NCBI GenBank assembly: GCA_050945755.1 | Contig: JBMNTN010000099.1 | Location: 1 to 5,479 of the forward strand | Source of the DNA: JAQVXR01 sp050945755 | GTDB lineage: Bacteria; Bacillota; Dehalobacteriia; Dehalobacteriales; Dehalobacteriaceae | Length of the DNA stretch: 5,479 bases | Direction of reading: 5' to 3' | Shown here: one piece after another, positions 1 through 5,479 of the stretch | Layout of the letters: every line of letters begins with the position of its first letter | Position numbering within the stretch: position 1 is the first letter of the stretch | Translations under genes and position numbers: made by a program | Notes under the pieces: generated by a model | The model's input: the letters and a program-made list of their open reading frames with translations, nothing else | What the model was told of the DNA's origin: nothing | Databases searched by the model: none

Positions 1-2
1 TA

Positions 3-542
3 AAAGATTCCCGGGGCAGCTGGAGCGATTGGTTTAGCCAGACTATTGAAATAGTAGACGCGATAGAACAAAAACCGGTAGCCAAATTTAGTCTTGACAA
101 ATACCAGGTTGTTGTTGGTGAGAGAGTTCAATACATAGATGAGAGCTATGATCCGGCGGGAGGGGTAATTTCCGACCGAGTGTGGGAAAACAAACATGCA
201 TCATTTTCCCAACCTGGGGTTTATGAAATAAAGTTGCGAGTAAGAACTAAAGGCGGCGCTTGGAGTGATTGGTATAGCCAAAAAATTGAAGTGACGGAGA
301 AACCAAATCAGCCACCGGTAGCTAAGTTTAGTGTAAACCGTACAAAAGTTAATCAGGGTGAAACAGTGGTGTTTACTGATAAAAGCTTTGACCCGGACGG
401 AGATGAGATTACCGAATATCGCTGGACCGGAAAAAAGCGGGCGTATTTTAGTGAAGGGATTGTACCTGTGAGTCTCCAGGTGAAGGATAAAAGAGGTGCT
501 TGGTCTGTGCCATATACGGTAAATATAAGTGTAACCGACAAA
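3..542 (+). repeat. Tandem PKD-coding repeats, exact 240-bp period
   Basis: Three copies are seen, the first only as its 3' end. Landmark codons recur at exactly 240-bp steps: the TGG of the GAW/GSW motif at 21, 261 and 501, and the GCC/GCT of PVAKFS at 81 and 321. Units 2 (about 60-299) and 3 (about 300-539) align without gaps over 80 codons. Units 1 and 2 are especially close at their ends, sharing WSDW-F/Y-SQ-x-IE, while unit 3 has diverged (WSVPYTVNIS). The array probably continues to the left of the window. Confidence 0.8.
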
Positions 543-1544
543 GTCGTGATGTCGGAAATAGAGTATAATTTGAGGTACCCACTGGCTGGGGAGATGGTTC
601 GCTTAAGCGAAATAAACCCGATAAGTTTTCCAAAACTGGAGCCGGTTTTTCAAGAGGATGACAATACAACATTGATTCTCTCCAACTCTCCTGAAGCAGT
701 TGGGAAAAGCGGTATTCTTTATCAAGACAGCGCTTCCGGACGAGTGCGGCTGATGTATTCCCATAAAAACGTTTCCGGCACAGCCAAAAAGTTGTATATT
801 CTGGCATGCAACAAAAGTACTCAAACAGTGAAAATCACCAAAACCAAAAAAGGTTGGGGCGGCCCTTCCGCAGATGAATTAGCTGTTGGCCAGGTAGGTT
901 TAAAGAGATACCTGGATTCAGCACTAAATTCCATTTGCCAGGTTCCACCGGGACAGACGATTATCTTGGATCAGGCAGGTCAGGGAAATTCGATTAATCC
1001 TAATTATGCTGTTGCTGGGATGACTGATCTCTATGTGGAGGGGGAAGTTACTTTTATTTTCGCCATGGTAGATGCATCAGCTAATGTTTTAAGCAGTTAC
1101 TCAACCCTTCCTGTCTTGGAAAGGGATATTCACCCCCGAGGGACTTTTTTTGGTGCCAACCGGGAATACCAACTGGATATTCAGGGGAAAGGGTCAAAAC
1201 GGTTTGTGCTTGGGGATAATTTTATTGATCGTTTTATTTACGGAATTGATGCCATTACAGGTGAGAGCGTGATTAACAAGGGTAATTATGGTGTGGTTTA
1301 TAAGATAGGAATAAATAGCTCCACTCGTTTAGGTATTTTGACAAATCCTCGGGGAGGAGTTTTTATGGGGGCAGGGTTACTTCCGGATGGGACAGTCTAT
1401 GGATTGCCGGGAGCAGGCCTAATTAATGACAGTAATTATGGAGTAATGAATATGGTTATCAAAAAGGGTGGTTCGGAAGTATTTATTTTTAGTCCTCCCG
1501 CCTCATCGGCCATGCCGGTTGCATTGCTTTTTATCCCTTTTTAA
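3..1544 (+). CDS. PKD-repeat surface protein, 3' portion (5' end outside window)
   Basis: The frame is open from the left edge (first complete codon at base 3) to TAA at 1542-1544, giving 513 visible residues; the true start lies upstream. The GTG at 180 is not a start, because it falls inside a repeat unit. Residues 1-180 are PKD-like beta-sandwich repeats: the tail of one (W7), a full unit with PVAKFS at residues 25-30, and another with PVAKFS at 105-110 followed by an SFDPDGDEI motif. They lack the canonical WDFGDG but keep the RGAW / GGAW ends. Residues about 181-513 form a separate beta-rich domain with GILYQDSASGRVRL (237-250), VPPGQT (314-319), NYGV (428-431), TNPRGG (447-452) and a short hydrophobic end MPVALLFIPF. 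From memory, similar C-terminal regions occur in clostridial proteins annotated with a copper amine oxidase N-terminal-like domain; I know no assigned function. PKD repeats usually serve as extracellular spacers, so a secreted or cell-surface role is inferred. No signal peptide or anchor is visible in this part. Confidence 0.85.
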   Translation, partial: KDSRGSWSDWFSQTIEIVDAIEQKPVAKFSLDKYQVVVGERVQYIDESYDPAGGVISDRVWENKHASFSQPGVYEIKLRVRTKGGAWSDWYSQKIEVTEKPNQPPVAKFSVNRTKVNQGETVVFTDKSFDPDGDEITEYRWTGKKRAYFSEGIVPVSLQVKDKRGAWSVPYTVNISVTDKVVMSEIEYNLRYPLAGEMVRLSEINPISFPKLEPVFQEDDNTTLILSNSPEAVGKSGILYQDSASGRVRLMYSHKNVSGTAKKLYILACNKSTQTVKITKTKKGWGGPSADELAVGQVGLKRYLDSALNSICQVPPGQTIILDQAGQGNSINPNYAVAGMTDLYVEGEVTFIFAMVDASANVLSSYSTLPVLERDIHPRGTFFGANREYQLDIQGKGSKRFVLGDNFIDRFIYGIDAITGESVINKGNYGVVYKIGINSSTRLGILTNPRGGVFMGAGLLPDGTVYGLPGAGLINDSNYGVMNMVIKKGGSEVFIFSPPASSAMPVALLFIPF

Positions 1545-1569
1545 ATTTGGAGTGTTTTTAAGCTAAACT

Positions 1570-1599
1570 AAACCGGGCTGTTTTTAGCCCGGTTTTATT
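1570..1599. terminator. Bidirectional rho-independent terminator between convergent genes
   Basis: Bases 1570-1579 (AAACCGGGCT) pair perfectly with 1586-1595 (AGCCCGGTTT), making a 10-bp stem with a 6-base loop (GTTTTT). On the + strand the stem runs into TTTTATT, ending the surface-protein gene 26 bases after its stop. On the - strand it runs into TTTAGTTTAGCTT, ending the ATPase gene that stops at 1611. One hairpin therefore serves both convergent genes. Confidence 0.88.
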
Positions 1600-1610
1600 A
1601 AGTGCCAGAA

Positions 1611-2468
1611 TTAGTTATGATTAATAAATTTATGGGAGATTAAATCAATGTCTTCTTGATATTTAAGAATAAAATTTAAGGTAGATCTTAATCTTTTATC
1701 CTGAAGAGAGGCAATCTCAAGTTCCATCAGAACCTTAACCCAATCTAAAGTTTCCGCAATACTGGGCTTTTTCTTAAGTTTTTCTTTCCTTACCCGTTGA
1801 ATGAATTCGACAATTTGCCGGGATAGGTCATGTGAAATGCCGGGAATTTTAGTTGTAATAATTGCCAACTCTTGCTCAAAATCCGGGTAGTCAATAAAAT
1901 AATGGACACAACGTCTTTTTAGCCCGTCGCTGAAATCTCTGGCTCCGTTGCTGGTAAGGATCACCAGGGGGATTGAACGGGCTTTAATTGTGCCCATTTC
2001 CGGAATAGTCACCTGGAAGTCGGCTAAGGCTTCTAATAAGAAACTCTCAAATTCTTCATCGCTTTTATCAATTTCATCAATTAAAAGTACTACCTTTTGT
2101 TCAGAAAGAAAGGCCTTCAACAAGGGACGGGAGAGGAGAAAGTCACTGGAGAAAATATCATTTTGGATGGTTTCCCAGTCTCTATTATTTCCGGCGGCAC
2201 TCTGAAGGTAGAGAAGTTGTTTTTGGTAATTCCATTCATACAGGGCATGGTGCTCGTCCAAACCTTGATAACACTGGAGCCGAATCAATTCCATACCCAA
2301 GCTGCCCGACAAAGCTTTCGCCAGTTCTGTTTTTCCTACCCCGGCCGGCCCTTCCAACAGGATAGGCTTTTTAAGATACATGGAGAGACTAATGACGGTA
2401 GCTAAATCTTCGTGGCAGAGATATTCTTGTTGCGCCAGTTTTTGCTGTATTTCCTGAATAGATAACAT
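1611..2468 (-). CDS. MoxR-family AAA+ ATPase (CoxD-like)
   Basis: This is a 285-residue cytosolic ATPase. Visible motifs are Walker A GPAGVGKT (residues 40-47, K46 and T47 binding ATP and Mg), Walker B VVLLIDEID (126-134, D131 and E132), sensor 1 TSN (172-174), an arginine-finger region LKRRC (183-187), and the C-terminal lid motif KPSIAETLDW (234-243) typical of MoxR/CoxD proteins. The length is normal for the family. MoxR ATPases form rings that act with VWA-domain partners to mature or activate target proteins, for example CoxD with CoxE in CO dehydrogenase maturation. The ATG at 2468 is chosen because AGGAGG (2480-2475) lies 6 bases upstream; a TTG at 2492 would add 8 residues, but the ribosome binding site would then lie inside the coding region. 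The probable partner, a CoxE-like VWA gene, starts 86 bases away on the opposite strand. The family call is firm; the target is unknown. Confidence 0.93.
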   Translation of the reverse strand: MLSIQEIQQKLAQQEYLCHEDLATVISLSMYLKKPILLEGPAGVGKTELAKALSGSLGMELIRLQCYQGLDEHHALYEWNYQKQLLYLQSAAGNNRDWETIQNDIFSSDFLLSRPLLKAFLSEQKVVLLIDEIDKSDEEFESFLLEALADFQVTIPEMGTIKARSIPLVILTSNGARDFSDGLKRRCVHYFIDYPDFEQELAIITTKIPGISHDLSRQIVEFIQRVRKEKLKKKPSIAETLDWVKVLMELEIASLQDKRLRSTLNFILKYQEDIDLISHKFINHN

Positions 2469-2474
2469 TTTCAC

Positions 2475-2480
2475 CCTCCT
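2475..2480 (-). promoter_or_regulatory. Ribosome binding site fixing the ATPase start
   Basis: On the minus strand the sequence reads AGGAGG, then GTGAAA, then ATG: a perfect Shine-Dalgarno core with a 6-base spacer. It decides in favour of the ATG at 2468 over the upstream TTG at 2492. Confidence 0.85.
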
Positions 2481-2485
2481 GATGG

Positions 2486-2515
2486 CTGACAATTACAAGG
2501 ACAGTATAGCATAAA
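2486..2515 (+). promoter_or_regulatory. Candidate promoter for the VWA gene (weak)
   Basis: CTGACA (2486-2491) and CATAAA (2510-2515) are separated by 18 bases, matching the sigma-A -35 at 5/6 and -10 at 4/6. Transcription would start near 2522, about 33 bases before the ATG at 2555. It would overlap the ATPase promoter face to face. A competing candidate is the extended -10 TGGTATGAT at 2551-2559; if that one is used, translation would have to begin at the GTG at 2594. Confidence 0.25.
2503..2511 (-). promoter_or_regulatory. Extended -10 promoter for the MoxR ATPase gene
   Basis: The minus strand reads TGCTATACT, matching the extended -10 pattern TGnTATAAT with one mismatch. Transcription would begin near 2496, leaving a leader of about 28 bases that contains the AGGAGG site. 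No good -35 box lies 16-18 bases upstream (the 17-bp position reads TATGTT), which is tolerable for an extended -10 promoter. Confidence 0.5.
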
Positions 2516-2554
2516 AGTAAACCGGAACATAGAACGGGGGAAGGAATTTATGGT

Positions 2555-3934
2555 ATGATAAAGAATAAAAATTGCTGCTTGCGGGGGTTCACTGTGGAAA
2601 AAAGATTGTTGAAATTTGTTGGTATGCTGAGGGGTTCCGGAGTGAGAGTTTCTCCCGGTGAACTAACTGATTGTCTCAAGGCTTTACAATTTTTTGGTAT
2701 TTCCGATAGAGGGGTTTTTTATCGGATCCTGAAAGCAACGTTGATAAAGGCGGAGACGGATTGGGAGATATTTGACCTTGCTTTTAGATTGTTTTTTTTG
2801 AGAGATGTGGAAAAACCGCCAGTATTGATTTCCCCCGGAACATGTGACGGGTTTGCTTCATCTGTTGATGGTTCCGGGACAGGGAAAGCGGGTATGGGGG
2901 CTGCTTCGAGGCAGCTTTATCAGGCTGTGCGGGAACGCAACGGCGAAGTCCTTTCTAGGATGCTTCTGAAGCAGTTAGCCCAGCTCCGGTTTCAGGATGA
3001 AAAAATTGATGAACTTGTCCACCGGGTTAAAATTAAAATGGAATGGTTTATGGTGGAAAATGCCATCCAACGGGAGGGGCGAGAAGGGGAAGCTGATTAC
3101 CAAGTTCTTAAAGATCTAGAGGATTATTTAAAGAGGAGCTTGGAGAAGTCCATTGTCAAAAAACAAGGCGAGGGAGGAATTAAAGAGATTCTCTCTGAGG
3201 AGAATCTGCGGACGAAAGATTTAGGGGCATTGAACGAAAGCCAAATTAAAGAAATGGAAAAAAGAATTGATCGGCTGGCACATATCCTGGCGTCCCGTTA
3301 TTCGTATCGGTTAAAGTCGGCAAAAACAGGCAGGATAAATATGCGCCGAATGTTGCAGTATTCGGCACGGACGGGCAGAATTCCGGAAAGGCTTTATTAC
3401 CATGATAAGGTAATGAACAAGCCATCCTTGATTGTACTTTGTGACGTTTCCGGTTCTGTGCATGTATACAGCGCTTTTCTGCTCCAGCTTGTTTATACGA
3501 TGGCCCGGCGGTTTAATGATATTAGGACTTTTCTATTTGTTGATGAAGTGACTGAAGTGACACCGGATATTAAAAAAAGTACTGTCCAGGAGGGGGTAAG
3601 TGAGGCTTTGTCCCGAGCAAAATGTTCTCGGCTGGGAATCTCAAATTTTGGCCAGGTTTTTGAAATTTTCCGAAAAAAATACCAGCATGTTCTCGATCAG
3701 AAGAGTATACTTATTATTTTGGGAGATGCTAAAAATAATTGGTATCCTCCCCGTGAGGAAGAACTTATCTTTTTGTCCCAACAGGTGAAACGAGTGATTT
3801 GGCTTAACCCGGAGCCAATAGAAAAGTGGAATAAGGAAGACAGTATTATTGGCAGGTATGCCCCAAGCTGTAGTGATGTGTTGGAATGCCGGAACCTGGA
3901 ACAGCTGGAGCGGGCTGTGTCTAAAATTATTTAA
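2555..3934 (+). CDS. CoxE-like VWA-domain protein (MoxR partner)
   Basis: This 459-residue cytosolic protein has the architecture of the CoxE/COG3552 family. A helical N-terminal region (residues about 14-85, with LLKFVGMLRGSGVRVSPGE) is followed by a Gly/Ser-rich linker (about 94-117), a charged helical middle (about 118-250), and a C-terminal VWA domain (about 288-425). The VWA domain carries the MIDAS metal site DVSGS (D297, S299, S301); S363 in SNFG and D391 in LGDAKNN are candidates for the other conserved positions. WLNPEP (416-421) and CRNLEQLE (445-452) are typical of the family's C-terminus. Such proteins bind MoxR ATPases and present targets to them. The ATG at 2555 has AAGGA 9 bases upstream. 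A GTG at 2594 (446 residues, MEKRLLKF...) matches the usual N-terminus of the family better, so the start is uncertain. The gene is divergent from its likely ATPase partner at 2468. The family call is firm; the client protein is unknown. Confidence 0.92.
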   Translation: MIKNKNCCLRGFTVEKRLLKFVGMLRGSGVRVSPGELTDCLKALQFFGISDRGVFYRILKATLIKAETDWEIFDLAFRLFFLRDVEKPPVLISPGTCDGFASSVDGSGTGKAGMGAASRQLYQAVRERNGEVLSRMLLKQLAQLRFQDEKIDELVHRVKIKMEWFMVENAIQREGREGEADYQVLKDLEDYLKRSLEKSIVKKQGEGGIKEILSEENLRTKDLGALNESQIKEMEKRIDRLAHILASRYSYRLKSAKTGRINMRRMLQYSARTGRIPERLYYHDKVMNKPSLIVLCDVSGSVHVYSAFLLQLVYTMARRFNDIRTFLFVDEVTEVTPDIKKSTVQEGVSEALSRAKCSRLGISNFGQVFEIFRKKYQHVLDQKSILIILGDAKNNWYPPREEELIFLSQQVKRVIWLNPEPIEKWNKEDSIIGRYAPSCSDVLECRNLEQLERAVSKII

Positions 3935-4011
3935 TTAAGTTCACTTGTATTTTTTGGTGGGATGAATGTTGTTTTAGCGAACTACTTCTAAAGATGATAA
4001 AGGAGAATATG

Positions 4012-4017
4012 TATAAT
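4012..4017 (+). promoter_or_regulatory. Perfect TATAAT, candidate -10 of the transporter promoter
   Basis: TATAAT at 4012-4017 lies in the gap between the VWA gene and the transporter gene. Transcription would start near 4024, placing the GGAGAG ribosome site about 24 bases inside the transcript. The -35 region at 16-19 bp spacing is poor (for example TAAAGA at 17 bp), so this rests on the -10 alone. The gap holds no terminator hairpin after 3934, so read-through from the VWA gene is also possible. Confidence 0.4.
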
Positions 4018-4047
4018 CTAGGGTTGGCCAAAAAGAAGGTTAAATAC

Positions 4048-4053
4048 GGAGAG
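4048..4053 (+). promoter_or_regulatory. Ribosome binding site favouring the TTG start of the transporter
   Basis: GGAGAG at 4048-4053 ends 8 bases before the TTG at 4062, a good spacing. The alternative in-frame GTG at 4053 overlaps this site, and the next purine-rich stretch (AAGAAGG, 4033-4039) is 13 bases upstream of it, which is too far for efficient use. Confidence 0.5.
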
Positions 4054-4061
4054 TGGAAAAA

Positions 4062-5426
4062 TTGGAGAACAAAGTAGGCCGGGAGAAATTCACTACAGGA
4101 TTAGCGGTCTTTTTTGCCACGCTGGGATCTGCCCTAGGACTTGGGAACATTTGGAAGTTCCCTTTTTTAATAGGAGAACATGGCGGCGGTGCTTTTCTTT
4201 TTATTTATCTTTTGTCGGTGATCTTTGTGGGGATCCCAGTGATGATTTGTGAGTTTTATATCGGCCGCAAGAGCAGGAAAAATGCTGTTGGGGCTTTTAA
4301 AAAGATCGAGGCTCATCCGGCATGGAAAATAATTGGCTATCTGGGGGTTTTGTCAGCCTATCTAGTTATGTTTTTTTACAGTTGTGTTGCCGGGTGGGTT
4401 TATTGCTATGTTTATAAGGCACTAAATGGTGACTTTGCCATGATAAATGCCCGGTCTGTGGAAGTTGAGTTTGCGAAAGCAGTTGTCGGGCCTGTATCCC
4501 CCCTGTTTTGGCAGTTGGTTGTTTTAGCCGTAGTGTCTGTAATTTTAATCTGCGGGGTAAAAAAGGGGATTGAGCGGGTAACGAAAATATTGCTTCCTGT
4601 CTTATTTGTTTTGATTATTATCTGTGATATACAGGCGTTGGCTCTTCCCGGTGCTTTTGAAGGCCTAAGATTTCTTTTTCAGATAGATTTTGCGCAGATA
4701 ACACCCACGGTGGTATTGATGGCACTCGGTCTCGCTTTTTTTAAGCTTTCCTTGGGTATGGGTACGATGATCACCTACGCCAGTTATTTTACTGAAGACA
4801 CTAATATGATAAAAACGTCGGTAAGAGTGGCCTTGTCTGACACAATGGTATCTTTACTTGCAGGTATAGCGATCTTCCCCACTGTTTTTTCTTTTGGTAT
4901 AGAGACAGGGGCAGGTCCGGGGCTGCTTTTTTTAACTATCCCTCTAGTGTTTTCTCAAATTCCTTTGGGAAATATCTTGCTAGTGGCATTTTTCTTTCTT
5001 ACATCGATTGCTGCTACTACCGCAATGATTTCTATTGTGGAGGTATTGGTAGCATATCTGTCCGAGGAAAAGGGGATGTCCAGAACTAAATCCGTGATCT
5101 TTAATTCTACTCTGATTATGTTGATGGGGATTTTGGCTACTCTTTCAGCTGATAGGGCAAGTGCCTTAGGGGATGTGCATATTTTTGGCCAGACATTCTT
5201 TCGCTTGTTTGATTTTACATCCTCCAATATTTTACTCCCCATCGGTGGGCTTTTGACTGTTATTTTTGTGGGGTGGTTTGTAGCGAAGGAAGAATTTCGA
5301 AGGGAACTTTCAAACCAAGGAGCATTAAGCATGGATCGGCTTATTGATTTTTTCCTTTTTTTAATTAAATACGTGGTACCAATTCTTTTGCTGATTGTTT
5401 TTTTCAACTCGATTGGAATCATTTAA
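4062..5426 (+). CDS. NSS/SNF-family sodium-dependent amino-acid-type transporter
   Basis: This is an integral membrane protein of 454 residues (457 if the GTG at 4053 is used), the usual size of bacterial NSS proteins with 11 helices. From the TTG, helices are near 14-38, 41-66, 89-120, 148-166, 175-195, 214-242, 253-279, 303-333, 344-362, 383-407 and 427-451. The family signature spans helix 1 and loop 1: GSALGLGNIWKFPF (22-35), then GEHGGGAF (38-45). Helix 6 has GLAFFKLSLGMG (223-234), the unwound substrate-site motif. K32 in helix 1 and D384 in helix 10 sit where LeuT has its outer gate pair R30 and D404. Family members couple inward Na+ flow to uptake of amino acids or related small molecules; the substrate cannot be read from sequence. 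K228 falls at the position of LeuT Thr254, a Na1 ligand, which is unusual relative to LeuT. The gene follows the VWA gene by 127 bases and probably has its own promoter; no functional link to the neighbours is apparent. Confidence 0.93.
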   Translation: MENKVGREKFTTGLAVFFATLGSALGLGNIWKFPFLIGEHGGGAFLFIYLLSVIFVGIPVMICEFYIGRKSRKNAVGAFKKIEAHPAWKIIGYLGVLSAYLVMFFYSCVAGWVYCYVYKALNGDFAMINARSVEVEFAKAVVGPVSPLFWQLVVLAVVSVILICGVKKGIERVTKILLPVLFVLIIICDIQALALPGAFEGLRFLFQIDFAQITPTVVLMALGLAFFKLSLGMGTMITYASYFTEDTNMIKTSVRVALSDTMVSLLAGIAIFPTVFSFGIETGAGPGLLFLTIPLVFSQIPLGNILLVAFFFLTSIAATTAMISIVEVLVAYLSEEKGMSRTKSVIFNSTLIMLMGILATLSADRASALGDVHIFGQTFFRLFDFTSSNILLPIGGLLTVIFVGWFVAKEEFRRELSNQGALSMDRLIDFFLFLIKYVVPILLLIVFFNSIGII

Positions 5427-5479
5427 TAGAATTGGTTTCAGTATTGGTTTGGAAAAATATTTTTTAAAGGTCTATTTTT

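Noticed and set aside
180..182. GTG at 180 as the start of the first gene
   Set aside because: The frame is open upstream to the window edge, and the GTG lies in the middle of a PKD-like repeat that aligns gap-free with the next unit, so it is an internal valine codon.
448..824. Two overlapping minus-strand open frames inside the surface-protein gene
   Set aside because: They overlap each other and a clearly coding + strand frame, and their translations show no family features.
2466..2492. TTG at 2492 as the start of the MoxR ATPase
   Set aside because: The AGGAGG ribosome site would lie inside the coding region, and the extra 8 residues do not resemble MoxR N-termini. ATG at 2468 has ideal spacing.
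3935..4000. Terminator after the VWA gene
   Set aside because: Only a 5-bp AGTTC/GAACT pairing across a loop of about 40 bases is found, with no U-tract after it, so it is not a credible rho-independent terminator.
4955..5422. 155-codon open frame on the minus strand opposite the transporter
   Set aside because: It is antisense to the conserved membrane helices of the NSS gene, is rich in Lys and Ser as expected from reversed hydrophobic codons, and shows no recognisable domain.
5427..5479. Terminator or operator downstream of the transporter (AAAAATATTTTT palindrome and an ATTGGTTT direct repeat)
   Set aside because: The palindrome is pure A/T with no stable stem, and the 8-base repeat (5431 and 5443) is too short to separate from chance in AT-rich sequence.

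Overview
The window looks like chromosomal DNA of a low-to-mid GC, Gram-positive anaerobe, most likely a clostridial Firmicute of the Peptococcaceae / Desulfotomaculum kind. This rests on strong AGGAGG-type ribosome binding sites, GTG/TTG starts, a PKD-repeat surface protein whose C-terminal region resembles proteins I recall from such organisms, and a clostridial-type SNF transporter. The assignment is inference only. I see no rRNA, tRNA, CRISPR array, insertion sequence or phage gene.

Layout. (1) Bases 3-1544 (+) are the 3' part of a large surface protein gene that enters from the left. It carries PKD-like repeats with an exact 240-bp period, followed by a C-terminal domain of about 330 residues. 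(2) A strong bidirectional hairpin terminator at 1570-1595 separates it from a converging gene. (3) Bases 1611-2468 (-) encode a MoxR-family AAA+ ATPase. (4) Bases 2555-3934 (+) encode a CoxE-like protein with a von Willebrand factor A (VWA) domain, transcribed divergently from the ATPase across a short shared promoter region. (5) After a 118-127-bp spacer with a perfect TATAAT and a possible mini-ORF, bases 4062-5426 (+) encode an 11-helix neurotransmitter:sodium symporter (NSS/SNF) family transporter. The last 53 bases are AT-rich with no recognisable feature.

How the genes relate. The MoxR ATPase and the VWA protein are the classic chaperone-like pair: an AAA+ ring plus a metal-binding MIDAS adaptor that together remodel or activate a target protein or metal centre. 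Here they sit alone, back to back instead of in one operon, and no target gene is visible. The surface protein and the transporter look functionally independent of the pair.

No clearly new system is evident. The points most worth a second look are the divergent, target-less MoxR/VWA pair, the transporter's lysine at the predicted Na1 sodium-site position, and the exact-period PKD array that continues out of the window.
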